A DNA stretch of 64,000 nucleotides from Aerococcus sp. Group 1 (GCF_000193205.1 NC_015278.1:1054001-1118000), one strand, 5' to 3'. Positions 39,703-49,505 are shown, counted from the stretch's first letter. Notes: generated by a model from the letters alone, not told the origin. Numbers and translations: made by a program.

Positions 39703-40341
39703 TTAATTAAAAAAGGGATTTGTTAATTTTTCTTCAGCAATGGTAGAAGACCCGTAATGGCCTGGATAAACCAAGGTCTGGTCTGGTAAAGTAAACAATT
39801 TTCGGGGAATACTTTGCATAATCGCTTGACTATCTCCACCCGGAAAATCGGTTCGACCGATCGTTCCTTTAAAGAGGGTATCACCAGTCATCATAAAGGG
39901 ATGGTCGCTGTTATTAAAGAATAAACAAGTACTTCCATGAGTATGACCTGGTGTATGAATGGGAGTAAAGCTAATACTTCCTATACTTTGCTCCTGGTCA
40001 TCTTGGTAGTAGGAATCTGCCGCTTGAAAAGTCAAGTGACCTAAACCAATAAAGGGACTCATGTTATACATAGGATCACTTAACCAGGGCGACTCAGCTT
40101 GATTAATATAGACCGGAATTTGGTAATATTGACGGATATCGTCTAGGGCACCAATATGGTCACAATGACCATGAGTAATTAAGACAGCTAGGGGTTTTAG
40201 TTGTAGCTTTTGAATTTCAGAACGAATTCTGCCCGCTGAAGAACCGGGATCAATAATTAAGGCTTCTTTATTTTGCTCGTTATAGACTAGATAGGTATTA
40301 GCCTCCAAGACCTCAGTAACGACTCGGGATACTTTGAGCAT
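39703..40341 (-). CDS. MBL-fold metallo-hydrolase (glyoxalase II-like)
   Basis: The 212-aa enzyme carries the metallo-beta-lactamase metal motif THGHCDHIGAL (H-x-H-x-D-H) and further ligands in HTPGHTHGS and YPGHYG. Similar short proteins are hydroxyacylglutathione-hydrolase-like thioesterases of unknown substrate. The ATG at 40341 follows AGGAGG by 7 nt; longer in-frame extensions lack a site. Confidence 0.9.
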   Translation of the reverse strand: MLKVSRVVTEVLEANTYLVYNEQNKEALIIDPGSSAGRIRSEIQKLQLKPLAVLITHGHCDHIGALDDIRQYYQIPVYINQAESPWLSDPMYNMSPFIGLGHLTFQAADSYYQDDQEQSIGSISFTPIHTPGHTHGSTCLFFNNSDHPFMMTGDTLFKGTIGRTDFPGGDSQAIMQSIPRKLFTLPDQTLVYPGHYGSSTIAEEKLTNPFFN

Positions 40342-40432
40342 AAGTTGACCTCCTGAATATATACTAAAAGTAAAAATAAAACCATAGTTGCTGGGAATCC
40401 AACAGCTATGGCTCACAGAAGTGAATGATTAA

Positions 40433-40984
40433 TTAGTCTTCTTGTTGTTCTTTAATGAAATCAAGGAATTGATGGAAGAGCATGTCTAAGAATTTATCTG
40501 TCCCTTCATCAGTCATGCGACCGGTTTCGTCAAATTTGTTAGCAGCTTGTCCCATTAAAAATTCTGCACCTGGGAAAACTCTAGCATATAAACCTGGAGA
40601 AGTGAAAATATTACGTAAGTTATCTTGGGCACGAACAGAACCTAGGGTACCTAATGAAGCCCCCACAATCATCACAGGTTTGTTTTGGAAAGGTTTACGA
40701 ACACTTGATAACCATTCGATAACACTCTTAAGAGCGGCGGTAATAGCGTGGTCATATTCAGCTGTTGAAATAACAACGCCATCAGCAGCTTCAATTTTGT
40801 CAGCTAATTCATTGACCACATCAGGAACATCTTGTCCCATGTAATCTGCGTTAAATAGAGGGATTTCATTAATTTCAGCAACTTCAAATTCAACTTCGTC
40901 ACCGAATTTATTGGCCATATGTTCAATTAAAAGACGGTTATGAGACTTAGAAGCATTGTTACCAATAATACCGACAATTTTCAA
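40433..40984 (-). CDS. NADPH-dependent FMN reductase family protein
   Basis: The 183-aa flavodoxin-fold protein has KIVGIIGNNASKSHNR for phosphate binding and STAEYDHAITAALKSVIEWL, the FMN reductase/azoreductase signature. It is cytoplasmic and probably an NAD(P)H:quinone or flavin reductase. It is a separate unit from the metallo-hydrolase, 92 nt upstream of that gene's start. Confidence 0.9.
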   Translation of the reverse strand: MKIVGIIGNNASKSHNRLLIEHMANKFGDEVEFEVAEINEIPLFNADYMGQDVPDVVNELADKIEAADGVVISTAEYDHAITAALKSVIEWLSSVRKPFQNKPVMIVGASLGTLGSVRAQDNLRNIFTSPGLYARVFPGAEFLMGQAANKFDETGRMTDEGTDKFLDMLFHQFLDFIKEQQED

Positions 40985-41215
40985 TTAAAAAAACTCCTTT
41001 CGCTAAGCCAGGGATTTCCTGTTTAACAATTTGATTATTTGATATTTAGCGTGATTAAAAATTAAACGCTTTCTTAATCATTGTAAAATGAATTTGGCAA
41101 AATGTCTACACTATTGAGAAAATAAATAGAATATAATAGTTATGGATTATTTCTTATCTTCAGGCTCTTTTACTGTTATTATAGATATAACCTATATTTT
41201 AAAGGAGCTGGTTGA

Positions 41216-41578
41216 ATGCGTTATTTTTATCTCATTTTAGGTTGGACTTCCTTCGCTTTAGGTGCCTTGGGAACCTTTATCCCTGTATTACCAACAACTC
41301 CATTCATGCTATTAGCAGCCTGGGCCTTTGCGCGTAGCTCTAAGCGCTTTGATCAATGGCTGAAAAGTACAAAAATCTACCAATATTATGGAGCAGATTT
41401 TGAAGATGGTGGTGGGATTCCTTTAAAAAAGAAAGTACAAATTATACTCATTACCTATACCGTAATGGCTATATCCATTTATTTTGTCCCACTTAAGCCT
41501 GTCAGATTACTAATTATTGTCATAGGTATAATATTTGGGTTATGGTTATTTTTCAAAATGCCCACCAAAAAAGAGTAA
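41216..41578 (+). CDS. DUF454 (YbaN-like) membrane protein
   Basis: The 120-aa inner membrane protein has three or four helices and the family sequence LGWTSFALGALGTFIPVLPTTPFMLLAAWAFARSS. Function is unknown in the family. AAAGGAG precedes the ATG. It ends 4 nt from the convergent kinase gene, with no terminator between. Confidence 0.88.
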   Translation: MRYFYLILGWTSFALGALGTFIPVLPTTPFMLLAAWAFARSSKRFDQWLKSTKIYQYYGADFEDGGGIPLKKKVQIILITYTVMAISIYFVPLKPVRLLIIVIGIIFGLWLFFKMPTKKE

Positions 41579-41582
41579 AGGC

Positions 41583-42455
41583 CTATTTAGCCTTTACTTT
41601 TATTCTTCTCATAGTAGCATCGACACTGTCATAATACACAGTTCCAAACTTAGCCAAATGTAGCATAAGTAAATATAACTGATAAAATTCTAAGCGGAAT
41701 TCATAACCTTCAGCCATGGGGTAATGCACTTGGTAACTTTGATAAAAATCATGGTTAAAACCGCCAAAGACCATGGAGACCCCAATATCAAACTCACGAT
41801 CGCCGTAAAAAGGGGCAGGATCAAAGATAGCCGGTCGACCATCGCTTAAAAACATAAAATTACCTGACCATAAGTCGCCATGTAGGAGGGAAGGGTGACT
41901 TTTATGCTGGCTCAAGCTATCTATAATGATGGCGCGAATTTCTTGGTAGGCCTCACTTTCGGCCTGTTGCCATAGTTGGTGGTCCATCAGATAATCATGG
42001 AGGGGATCTAGCCTTTGTTTAATGAAAAAGTCAGGCCAAGAGGAACTCCAGGCATTTGAGAAGGTTAAGCTGGCTCCTTGATAATCCAGGTCAAAGCCAA
42101 ATTGACCATTGTCGCTGTGGACATGGTGTAAGTTACTGATTAATTCACCCAATCGCTTTTGGTCTCCTGAAAAGCCTTCATCAAGATAAGTCAAGAGAAG
42201 ATAGGCGTCCCCATTAATTTCCCCCTGACTGATCACTTTTGGTGCAGTAATACCTGCCTTTTCAAAGGCCTTAAGACCAGCAACCTCACTGTCATAAAAG
42301 GAAGCTGGAGTATTCTTTTGAACCAGGAGAAAATAAGGGCCATTATTACTATCGATGCGATAAGCATCGTTGACGTCTCCACCTGAAACGGGATGAAGCT
42401 TTTGAATGTCCTTCACTGGTAATTGACTGATCCATTGACGGTTAATTTTCGTCAT
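41583..42455 (-). CDS. Fructosamine kinase family protein
   Basis: The 290-aa protein kinase-like fold enzyme has PVSGGDVNDAYRI at the N-terminus, the catalytic loop LLHGDLWSGNF and the metal-binding FDPAPFYGDREFDIG, typical of fructosamine-3-kinase/ketosamine kinase. Bacterial members phosphorylate ribulosamines or erythrulosamines to repair glycated proteins. AGGAG precedes the ATG. Confidence 0.9.
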   Translation of the reverse strand: MTKINRQWISQLPVKDIQKLHPVSGGDVNDAYRIDSNNGPYFLLVQKNTPASFYDSEVAGLKAFEKAGITAPKVISQGEINGDAYLLLTYLDEGFSGDQKRLGELISNLHHVHSDNGQFGFDLDYQGASLTFSNAWSSSWPDFFIKQRLDPLHDYLMDHQLWQQAESEAYQEIRAIIIDSLSQHKSHPSLLHGDLWSGNFMFLSDGRPAIFDPAPFYGDREFDIGVSMVFGGFNHDFYQSYQVHYPMAEGYEFRLEFYQLYLLMLHLAKFGTVYYDSVDATMRRIKVKAK

Positions 42456-42522
42456 TAATAGGACTCCTTTCGCTATATTTTATTCATAAATTAATCGATA
42501 CCCTATATGATATTTAAGCGTG

Positions 42523-43344
42523 CTACTTGCTTTCATTTTTAGAAGCTAGTACCTTTTTATAGACCTCAAGAACGCCTTGATCATTGTTGCTTTGGCTGGT
42601 TGTATAGTTGGCGTAAGATTTGACCTGGTCAGTTGCGTTCTTCATGGCAAAGGAATGAGGGGTTAAGGAGAGCATTTCGGTATCGTTCCCACTATCACCA
42701 ATAACGACTAATTCACGCGGAGAATAATTAAGTTTTTCCAGTAATTTATCTAAACCGTGACCCTTTGATTGGCCTTCCATAGTGATATCAATCCACTTTG
42801 CGCCACTAGGCATCACGGTGTAAGGGCCGGAAATTTGCTCTTGATACTCTTGGAGGTAGTCTTTATTGTCATAGTCAGGGAAGTAAGCAGTTACTTTATT
42901 CACTTCAGCTTCTACTTGACTTAAATCCTCAACAAATTCAATCTTTACATAATCGCTAAAATCATCGTAGTAAGGTTTTGCTTGGTAATCAAAATAAGCC
43001 TTATCATTAGCTATTAGAGCGGGAATTCCTTTGGAAGCCTCTTTAATTAAACGAACTAAGTTCCTATAACCAACCTTGGGAATGGTTGAATTATAAACGG
43101 TCTCTTCCTGATAGCTGACAAAGGTCCCGCCAGAGCAGACTAAGGCCATTTCTTTTATCCGGTCTTTAAAGACTGCTTCTAGAGCATAATAGGGTTTACC
43201 CGAAGCAATCCCGAAAATAACCCCTTGGGCCTGCAAGTCACCCATATAGGAACCAAGTTGCTTAGGTAATTCACCTTGGTCATTTAAGAGGGTCCCATCC
43301 ATATCACTAGCAACTAATTTGATATCTTTAAAGCTTTCAGTCAT
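42523..43344 (-). CDS. Cof-type HAD-IIB family phosphatase
   Basis: The 273-aa enzyme has HAD motif I ASDMDGTLLND, motif II region IASGKP and motif IV VIGDSGNDTEML, with a C2-type cap. It is a cytoplasmic sugar-phosphate or nucleotide phosphatase of uncertain substrate. It is 67 nt upstream of the fructosamine kinase gene and probably co-transcribed. Confidence 0.92.
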   Translation of the reverse strand: MTESFKDIKLVASDMDGTLLNDQGELPKQLGSYMGDLQAQGVIFGIASGKPYYALEAVFKDRIKEMALVCSGGTFVSYQEETVYNSTIPKVGYRNLVRLIKEASKGIPALIANDKAYFDYQAKPYYDDFSDYVKIEFVEDLSQVEAEVNKVTAYFPDYDNKDYLQEYQEQISGPYTVMPSGAKWIDITMEGQSKGHGLDKLLEKLNYSPRELVVIGDSGNDTEMLSLTPHSFAMKNATDQVKSYANYTTSQSNNDQGVLEVYKKVLASKNESK

Positions 43345-43521
43345 AATTTTTCCTTTCTTTTGCTTTCACTTAGATTCTTATTTATCTTAACTTTAGCACA
43401 CAATGCCTTTAAAAAATATGTTTAGTCTCTTTAAGTTAACTTCGCTAAACACATCAATAGGAATAAGCTGGGCTTTTAGCTATAATATCCCTTAGAGATT
43501 AAAGAAGAAAGAGGTTTTGAA

Positions 43522-44730
43522 ATGGCCGATCGTACACCAGGACTAACTTATCAAGCCGTTTATAAAGGAATGAAATTACTATTAAAAGCTGAATCAGATA
43601 TTGTAGTAGATATTGTTGGACACGGCGGGATCGGTAAGACGCAACTGGTACAAAATTTAGCCCGAGACTTGGGCTATGGGTTTTATGAAATGACCTGTTC
43701 CTTACTACAACCAGGGGACTTAACCATGCCCATCCCCAAAGAGGACCGCATTGAATATTATCTCAACCCCCAAATTCAAGGGGCAGTGGATGAAGCCAAG
43801 GCAAACCCAGACCATAAGGTGATCTTATTTTTAGATGAATTTAACCGTCCCATTGCCATGGTTCAAAGCGAACTCATGAACTTGGTATTACAACGTCATC
43901 TAATGGGAATTCACTTACCCGATAATGTCATTATTATTACCGCAGAGAACCCTTCTAGCGATACAGAAGGTTTTGAGGGCAACGCTTATGCAACGAGTGC
44001 ACGTGATTTAGCTATTAATGACCGTACCATGCGCATTCGGATGGGCGCTAATTTAGACCATTGGATTAAGAGCTTTGCTGACCAGGAGAATGAGTCGGGT
44101 CAGACTAACATCCATCCGCTAGTCAGGGACTATCTTCAAGCAGAAGGGCGTCAATATTTCATTGTTATTGATGAAACCCGGGATAAGAACCCAACTCCCC
44201 GTGCTTATGAGCGTTTATCCCACTTGCTTTATGATTATGAAGCCATGGGGATTGATCCGACACAAATTAAAGATGATGACTTACTCGCCTTCTTAGTTGA
44301 AGGGATCGACGGCTGTATTGGTGAAGAGGCCGGACAGGTCTTCTTGTCTTATCTAGAAAATCACCAAGGGGACTATATTAGTCCTAAAGAAATTATTGAT
44401 TTAGATAGTGCAGACTTACCTGATTCAATCAAAGAACGTTTTTTAAAAATGCCTGCGATTAGGAAGAAAAGAATTATTCAAGACTTAACGCAATCGCTAT
44501 TGGATCATAAGGAGCTCATCAAGGAGCAGGATCTGCTTAGCCGCTATGTTGATCTATTTTTACTCGCTGACCCTGACTTAATCTATTCCTTAGTCACTCG
44601 CCTAATGCAAGCTGAAGCAGGGAGTGCTTTAGAAGAATTAAGAGCAAGACTAAGTGAAGATGAACGCTTTATCGATAAAGCTTATGCCATCACCATGGCC
44701 AGTGGATCAGATTTAGAAGATAAGGACTAA
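43522..44730 (+). CDS. MoxR-type AAA+ ATPase
   Basis: The 402-aa protein has Walker A VGHGGIGKTQL, Walker B VILFLDEFNR and sensor-1 ITAENPSS in the AAA_5/MoxR arrangement, plus a long C-terminal helical part. MoxR ATPases work with VWA-domain partners as chaperones that assemble or remodel protein complexes. Such a partner follows 40 nt downstream, giving a classic MoxR-VWA pair. The substrate is unknown. TATAAT at 43481 may be the -10. Confidence 0.88.
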   Translation: MADRTPGLTYQAVYKGMKLLLKAESDIVVDIVGHGGIGKTQLVQNLARDLGYGFYEMTCSLLQPGDLTMPIPKEDRIEYYLNPQIQGAVDEAKANPDHKVILFLDEFNRPIAMVQSELMNLVLQRHLMGIHLPDNVIIITAENPSSDTEGFEGNAYATSARDLAINDRTMRIRMGANLDHWIKSFADQENESGQTNIHPLVRDYLQAEGRQYFIVIDETRDKNPTPRAYERLSHLLYDYEAMGIDPTQIKDDDLLAFLVEGIDGCIGEEAGQVFLSYLENHQGDYISPKEIIDLDSADLPDSIKERFLKMPAIRKKRIIQDLTQSLLDHKELIKEQDLLSRYVDLFLLADPDLIYSLVTRLMQAEAGSALEELRARLSEDERFIDKAYAITMASGSDLEDKD

Positions 44731-44770
44731 TATTTCCGGGACTAGAAAAGGAATAAAAGAGGTGAGAGCG

Positions 44771-46324
44771 ATGAATCGAATGCAGAGCCAACCTATTCAG
44801 GAAGAAAAGGTAGATAAAAGCCATAAGACGGATCTTTTTTATGATGATATCAATCAGCTCTTTCGTGAACTAAATTATGCCTTCATCATCTATATGAATT
44901 TCGGATGGTCGGAGGACTATGATAAATTTTCTCAACTAATGGATGAATTCATTGGTCTTTTATGTGCTAAACTCATGGCAAATCGTTCTTATCATGGCGC
45001 TGGAGATGTTCTTTTTGCTGGAGTTTTATACCAGATGGACCGCAGGATGTCTGAAGACTTGGCTAAACCGCTTAACGTTAGCGTTGAGGGAACTAGCTTA
45101 ACCCTGTCAGTCAATCCGGTCTTGTTTTTCATGTACTATCAGGGTCCAAAGCAAATGTTAGCTGGCATCCGTCAAATTTGTTACCATATTATTTTTAATC
45201 ACTTGACTGACTATGACTGGGCCTTCCTCAATGAAGAAGATGGCAAAATGATGAGTGTAGCCATGGATACTGAAGTTAATCAATATATCGATGACCTTCC
45301 AGACCATGCAGCCAGCCTTGATAGTATGAAGCAATTGCTGTCTAAAAATTCTCTTAACGAGAAACAGGGTTCTTTATATTACTATCAAGAGCTGAAAGCT
45401 GCTCGCGATGACCCCAAACACCATAGCCATGACCGGGTATGGTCAACCTTTGAGAAGATGAAGGGCAGTGGAGATATGAATGATACCTATAGTCAACTCA
45501 GCAAAAATTTTGACCCTGAAAAGGCTCGGGAATTGCGAATAGAATCGGCAGAACAATTAAATGATGAAATGAAGAAAAATCATTCCATGCAGCCTGTAAT
45601 TCCTCAAAGTAAGAATAATGACTTACACCGAAAAATCATTAACGGCATTGTACGTAAGGCTTATGAAAATATGGATGAAGAAATGCGCCAACATCTCAGT
45701 GGTAATATTAAAGAAAAAGTTCAAGTTCTCTTTAAGCAACGTTCTCTGAATTGGAAGGACATTATCATGCGCGGTTTGGGTCAAGCACCAATTCCTTATC
45801 GCTATTCCAAAAACCGGGTCAATCGCCGCCAACCTTATCGGATCGACCTACCGGGAAGGACTTTAGATACTGCTGCCCAATTAGTGGCCTTCATTGATAC
45901 CAGTGCTTCGCAAAATGCTGAGGCCTTAGCATACAGCTTAGCAGAGCTTGCTAATATTAATAAAACTTTAGGGACTGATATTTGGGTGGTCCAAGTAGAT
46001 ACCCAGGTGGTCGGTGTTAATAAACTGGATCAAAGTAATGTCGACCAGTTCCAATTTGAGGGTCGGGGAGGAACCAGTTTTGCACCAGCCTTTGAATGGT
46101 TACATGAAAATGGGTTTAATGATAGAAATTCAGTATCTGTCTATTTTACTGATGGTTACGGCGATGACGGTTTTGAGCGTTACGGTTATCAGAACATGTA
46201 CTGGGTGCTGACAACAGCAGATCCTAAGGACCCTTCACCATTATCTACCGATAGCGGAGGAAAATTATTATACTTACGCCAAGATGAAAAATATAATCAC
46301 CGGATAATTAAGCAAGGGCATTAA
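44771..46324 (+). CDS. DUF2201/VWA-like metallopeptidase-type protein
   Basis: The 517-aa protein has an N-terminal putative metallopeptidase-like region and a C-terminal VWA-like domain with a modified MIDAS (AFIDTSASQ, GGTSFAPAFEW, FTDGYGDDG). The HExxH expected in the N-terminal region appears lost: the matching segment reads QICYHIIFNH, keeping only the later histidines. It is the probable partner of the MoxR ATPase encoded upstream. ATG 44771 is preceded by GAGGTGAG. Confidence 0.82.
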   Translation: MNRMQSQPIQEEKVDKSHKTDLFYDDINQLFRELNYAFIIYMNFGWSEDYDKFSQLMDEFIGLLCAKLMANRSYHGAGDVLFAGVLYQMDRRMSEDLAKPLNVSVEGTSLTLSVNPVLFFMYYQGPKQMLAGIRQICYHIIFNHLTDYDWAFLNEEDGKMMSVAMDTEVNQYIDDLPDHAASLDSMKQLLSKNSLNEKQGSLYYYQELKAARDDPKHHSHDRVWSTFEKMKGSGDMNDTYSQLSKNFDPEKARELRIESAEQLNDEMKKNHSMQPVIPQSKNNDLHRKIINGIVRKAYENMDEEMRQHLSGNIKEKVQVLFKQRSLNWKDIIMRGLGQAPIPYRYSKNRVNRRQPYRIDLPGRTLDTAAQLVAFIDTSASQNAEALAYSLAELANINKTLGTDIWVVQVDTQVVGVNKLDQSNVDQFQFEGRGGTSFAPAFEWLHENGFNDRNSVSVYFTDGYGDDGFERYGYQNMYWVLTTADPKDPSPLSTDSGGKLLYLRQDEKYNHRIIKQGH

Positions 46325-46359
46325 CGTTAGGTATATAGGCATAAAGGAGAGAAGAAACT

Positions 46360-46823
46360 TTGACATTAGGGTCAAGTAAAAAAAGAAAGTAATCTTAAAA
46401 ACTCAATTCGGTCAATATCTGGAACTTGTAAAAACTATTACTTATGATGAGCTAGCGCAGGCAGGGATTAGTATTGCTTTCAATTTTAAAGGGATTAACG
46501 ATGAAATTGCCTTCTATATGGTCATTCATGGCTATTTAGCTGCATTTGATAGTGACCGGCAAAAGGAAACCTTGATACGGCAAGCCAATAATTATCGCCT
46601 TAATAATGATGTTGCTGTAGAAGATCTGGACCAATTCCTCGAAGTGGTGTGGGATGATTACCAAGTTCGTATGGAAGCAAGCAGGGACAGTGCGAATAAG
46701 CCAGATAACAATATTATTGCCCGGCACGGTAACAACCAAAAACTTTGGAATCACTTTATGTCAGAAAATATCCCTGAACTGGAAAATAAACGCCAGCGCT
46801 ATCTTTCCAGTCAGGAGTGGTAA
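46360..46823 (+). pseudogene. Third gene of the MoxR-VWA operon, frameshifted in an A7 run
   Basis: An AAAGGAGAG ribosome binding site precedes TTG 46360. The frame hits TAA at 46390 after ten codons because the A run 46378-46384 is one base short for continuity. With one extra A the reading frame runs to 46823, about 154 residues. I do not recognise the protein. It is charged, soluble and possibly helical in its C-terminal half (LDQFLEVVWDDYQVRMEASRD). Conservation of the reading frame upstream of the internal ATG 46518 supports the longer form. Confidence 0.65.
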
Positions 46824-46836
46824 TAAAGCATATTAT

Positions 46837-46866
46837 TTGTTCTTTATCAAATAAAAATGATATGAT
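46837..46866 (+). promoter_or_regulatory. Promoter of the SOD-like gene
   Basis: TTGTTC (46837-46842), an 18-nt spacer and TATGAT (46861-46866) lie 32 nt before the start codon. Confidence 0.55.
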
Positions 46867-46898
46867 GAGAGTAGTTAAAGAGGAAAGGAGTTTTGCAT

Positions 46899-47369
46899 AT
46901 GTCAGATGAAAAAGTTGTTGTTAACATGCTTAATCAAAAAGGTGAAGATTCAGGTACCGCTACTTTTGAAGAAGGTGACGGTAAGGTAAAAGTTACTGTA
47001 GATTTTCACGGTTTACCAGAAGGTGAATTTGCAATGCACATTCACGAATATGGTGCTGCATCTCCAGAAGAAGAATTTGCTGATGCAAAAAGTCACTTCA
47101 ACCCAACAGGTGTTGACCATGGTAAAAAATCAGAAAATGGGCCTCACTTAGGTGACTTACCAAACATTGAAGTGCCAGCTAGTGGTGATTTTAAAGGGGT
47201 CTACGAAATTGAAGGCCTTTCTCTAAAAGAGGATGCTAAATATTCCCTTCATAATGAAGGTAACGGGACAGCCCTAATTGTTCACACTGGTGCAGATGAC
47301 TATATTTCCCAACCTACAGGGGATGCTGGTGGTCGTCAATTAGGTGGCGTAATCTTCCCAGCTAAATAA
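46899..47369 (+). CDS. Cu/Zn superoxide dismutase family protein without disulfide or signal peptide
   Basis: The 156-aa protein retains the metal ligands of Cu/Zn SOD: HIHEYG, SHFNPTGVDHG, HLGDLPN and IVHTGADDY, plus the active-site Arg in GGRQLGG. The conserved disulfide cysteines are absent (GG replaces the usual CG). The N-terminus is cytoplasmic, unlike most bacterial homologues, which are exported. AGGAAAGGAG lies 8 nt from ATG 46899. It could be an active reducing-environment SOD or a copper-binding relative; activity is inferred. Confidence 0.85.
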   Translation: MSDEKVVVNMLNQKGEDSGTATFEEGDGKVKVTVDFHGLPEGEFAMHIHEYGAASPEEEFADAKSHFNPTGVDHGKKSENGPHLGDLPNIEVPASGDFKGVYEIEGLSLKEDAKYSLHNEGNGTALIVHTGADDYISQPTGDAGGRQLGGVIFPAK

Positions 47370-47395
47370 GCGATTAAGTCTCTGTTATAAACACT

Positions 47396-47429
47396 AAGAG
47401 CTCATGGTTAGACCATGGGCTCTTTTTTA
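47396..47429 (+). terminator. Intrinsic terminator after SOD-like gene
   Basis: A 13-bp stem with one G-U pair (47396-47408 with 47412-47424) has a 3-nt loop and is followed by T-rich sequence. Confidence 0.9.
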
Positions 47430-47563
47430 TTTTTAGCTAGGTTTTATTCATTTTAAACTATTTTTTATGTAAGAATATCTAACCAATTTTTCCTTTTTAT
47501 GGTATTATTAAAAAATAAACGATTTTTAATAAGAATTTGTAACATAATAAAGGAGGCATTCTT

Positions 47564-48724
47564 ATGCTGTTTACGGATGAGGAAAAATTACAGATTTTAC
47601 GCGATGTATTAGCAATTGAAAGTGAAAATGATCGAGAGGCAGAGGTCGCTGAATATTTTAGCCGCTTACTGGCTAAGTATGGTATTGAGAGCGAAATTAT
47701 TGAATACCAAGCTGGGCGCTCTTCGCTTATTGCCAATATCCATGGTAGTGAAGGTGGAGAAGGAAAGGTCTTAGTCTATTCAGGGCATTTCGATGTCGTA
47801 TCTGCAGGCGACCCTAGTGATTGGACCTATCCACCTTTTGCTGGAGAGATTCATGATGGAAAAATCTATGGCAGGGGGACTTCAGATATGAAGTCTGGTT
47901 TGGTTGACTTGGTTTTGGCTGCCATTGAATTAAAGGAAGCCGGCGCCAATTTTAAAGGTTGTCTACGCTTAGCCCTGACGGTTGGTGAAGAGATTGGCAT
48001 GTATGGGTCCAAACAATTAGTCGAAGCAGGTTATTTAGATGATGCCGATGGCTTTTTAATTGCAGAACCATCAGGGAGTGAGTCAGTGATATATGCCCAT
48101 AAAGGATCTATCCAATATGAAATTATTGCCCGTGGGAAAACTGTTCACTCTTCCATGCCAGAAGTGGGTATTGATGCCTTGCAGTTAATGGTTGATTATA
48201 TCAACTTAAGTAATCAACGTTTTGATGAAAGCTTTAATACTGAATCCGCTTATAATGCTGACCTAGGGAAGACCCTAAATGTCAATACAGTGATCGAGGG
48301 GGGGACTCAGATCAATAGTGTGGCTGGTTTAGTAAAAATGAAAGCCAATACCCGGACAGTTCCTGAAGCGGACAATGATTTAGTTTTATCGATAATTAAT
48401 GACTGTATCGAAGAGTTAAATGCTAAGAGTGAGGGGTATTTAGAATTAAATCTTCTTCAAAACAATCCACCAGCAACCTCAACAGAAGATAATGATTTAA
48501 TTAAAGCCATCCAATCCAGTGTCAGTCATGAATTAGAGCTGACCGTTACCGGTGGAGCAACAGATGCTTCTAATTTCGGTCAAATTGGTGAAGACTATGA
48601 TTTAGCGGTTTATGGGCCAGGAGAACCCTCAGTCGCTCACCAAGAAAATGAATATGTCTCCTTAGATAAATTTTTAGCTTTCGTCGATATCTATAAAGAA
48701 ACAGCCCTAAACTACCTTAAATAA
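47564..48724 (+). CDS. M20 family metallopeptidase (ArgE/DapE type)
   Basis: The 386-aa zinc hydrolase has the M20 metal site motifs YSGHFDVV, GRGTSDMKSG and GEEIGMYGS and a central dimerisation domain. Length and motifs fit ArgE/DapE/CPG2-type amidohydrolases. The two genes that follow encode membrane proteins with short spacing, so it may hydrolyse an imported peptide or acylated amino acid. The substrate is not evident. Confidence 0.9.
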   Translation: MLFTDEEKLQILRDVLAIESENDREAEVAEYFSRLLAKYGIESEIIEYQAGRSSLIANIHGSEGGEGKVLVYSGHFDVVSAGDPSDWTYPPFAGEIHDGKIYGRGTSDMKSGLVDLVLAAIELKEAGANFKGCLRLALTVGEEIGMYGSKQLVEAGYLDDADGFLIAEPSGSESVIYAHKGSIQYEIIARGKTVHSSMPEVGIDALQLMVDYINLSNQRFDESFNTESAYNADLGKTLNVNTVIEGGTQINSVAGLVKMKANTRTVPEADNDLVLSIINDCIEELNAKSEGYLELNLLQNNPPATSTEDNDLIKAIQSSVSHELELTVTGGATDASNFGQIGEDYDLAVYGPGEPSVAHQENEYVSLDKFLAFVDIYKETALNYLK

Positions 48725-48758
48725 ATACCTACCCTAGCGAAATGAAAGAGGACTGCCT

Positions 48759-49493
48759 ATGAACGAAGAAGTTCACTACTTAGAAATTGCTAACAGCTCG
48801 ATCGTTTTCATCTTGTGTGCCATTGTCATTTTAATTGTGAGCGTTCAAGCGATCTTGTTTATCAAGAATGCCTATAACCGAGGTCTGGAATTGGGAATGA
48901 CCAAAAAAACTTTAAAAAGAGCAATGACCAATAGTGCCATGCTGTCTGTAGTTCCTTCCCTGCCTATTATCGTGATGATGCTAGCCTTATCTGTACCTTT
49001 AGGAAAATACTTCCCTTGGCTTCGCCTATCGATTGTTGGTTCAGCTGGCTATGAGGGAATGGCGGCTAATATTGCTGCCCAAAGTCAAGGACTTACCGAT
49101 ATTTCAGATCCTAACCTGACAGCAGAAGTCTTCATTATTATTATGTTTGTGATGACTATTGGGATCATATGGGGGATACTATTTAACATCCTCTTTATGG
49201 GTAAGCTAGACCAAGTCTCCCAAAAAGCTAAGGAAGAAAGCCATAATACGAACATAGTCGCTTTAGTATCAGGCGCTTTATTTACGGCAATGTTGATTAC
49301 CTTATCGACACCTTATGTATTTAATACGAAAAATATCTCATCCCTAGTTGCTTTCTTGGCCGCCGGACTGACGACTTTAATCATCGATTTCTTAGCTAAG
49401 CGTTTTGGCTGGACTAGCCTAAAAGATTATTCCCTCCCCGTTGCTTTAATAGTAGGGATGGGGGCCGTCATCCTGCAAGCACAAATATTTTAA
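48759..49493 (+). CDS. DUF5058 family membrane protein
   Basis: The 244-aa protein has about six helices and the start MNEEVHYLEIANSSIVFILCA-like hydrophobic N-terminus, matching DUF5058. No function is established. It sits 34 nt after the M20 peptidase and 12 nt before a second membrane protein, suggesting a two-subunit transporter associated with the peptidase. Confidence 0.78.
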   Translation: MNEEVHYLEIANSSIVFILCAIVILIVSVQAILFIKNAYNRGLELGMTKKTLKRAMTNSAMLSVVPSLPIIVMMLALSVPLGKYFPWLRLSIVGSAGYEGMAANIAAQSQGLTDISDPNLTAEVFIIIMFVMTIGIIWGILFNILFMGKLDQVSQKAKEESHNTNIVALVSGALFTAMLITLSTPYVFNTKNISSLVAFLAAGLTTLIIDFLAKRFGWTSLKDYSLPVALIVGMGAVILQAQIF

Positions 49494-49505
49494 GGAGTTT
49501 AGCCT

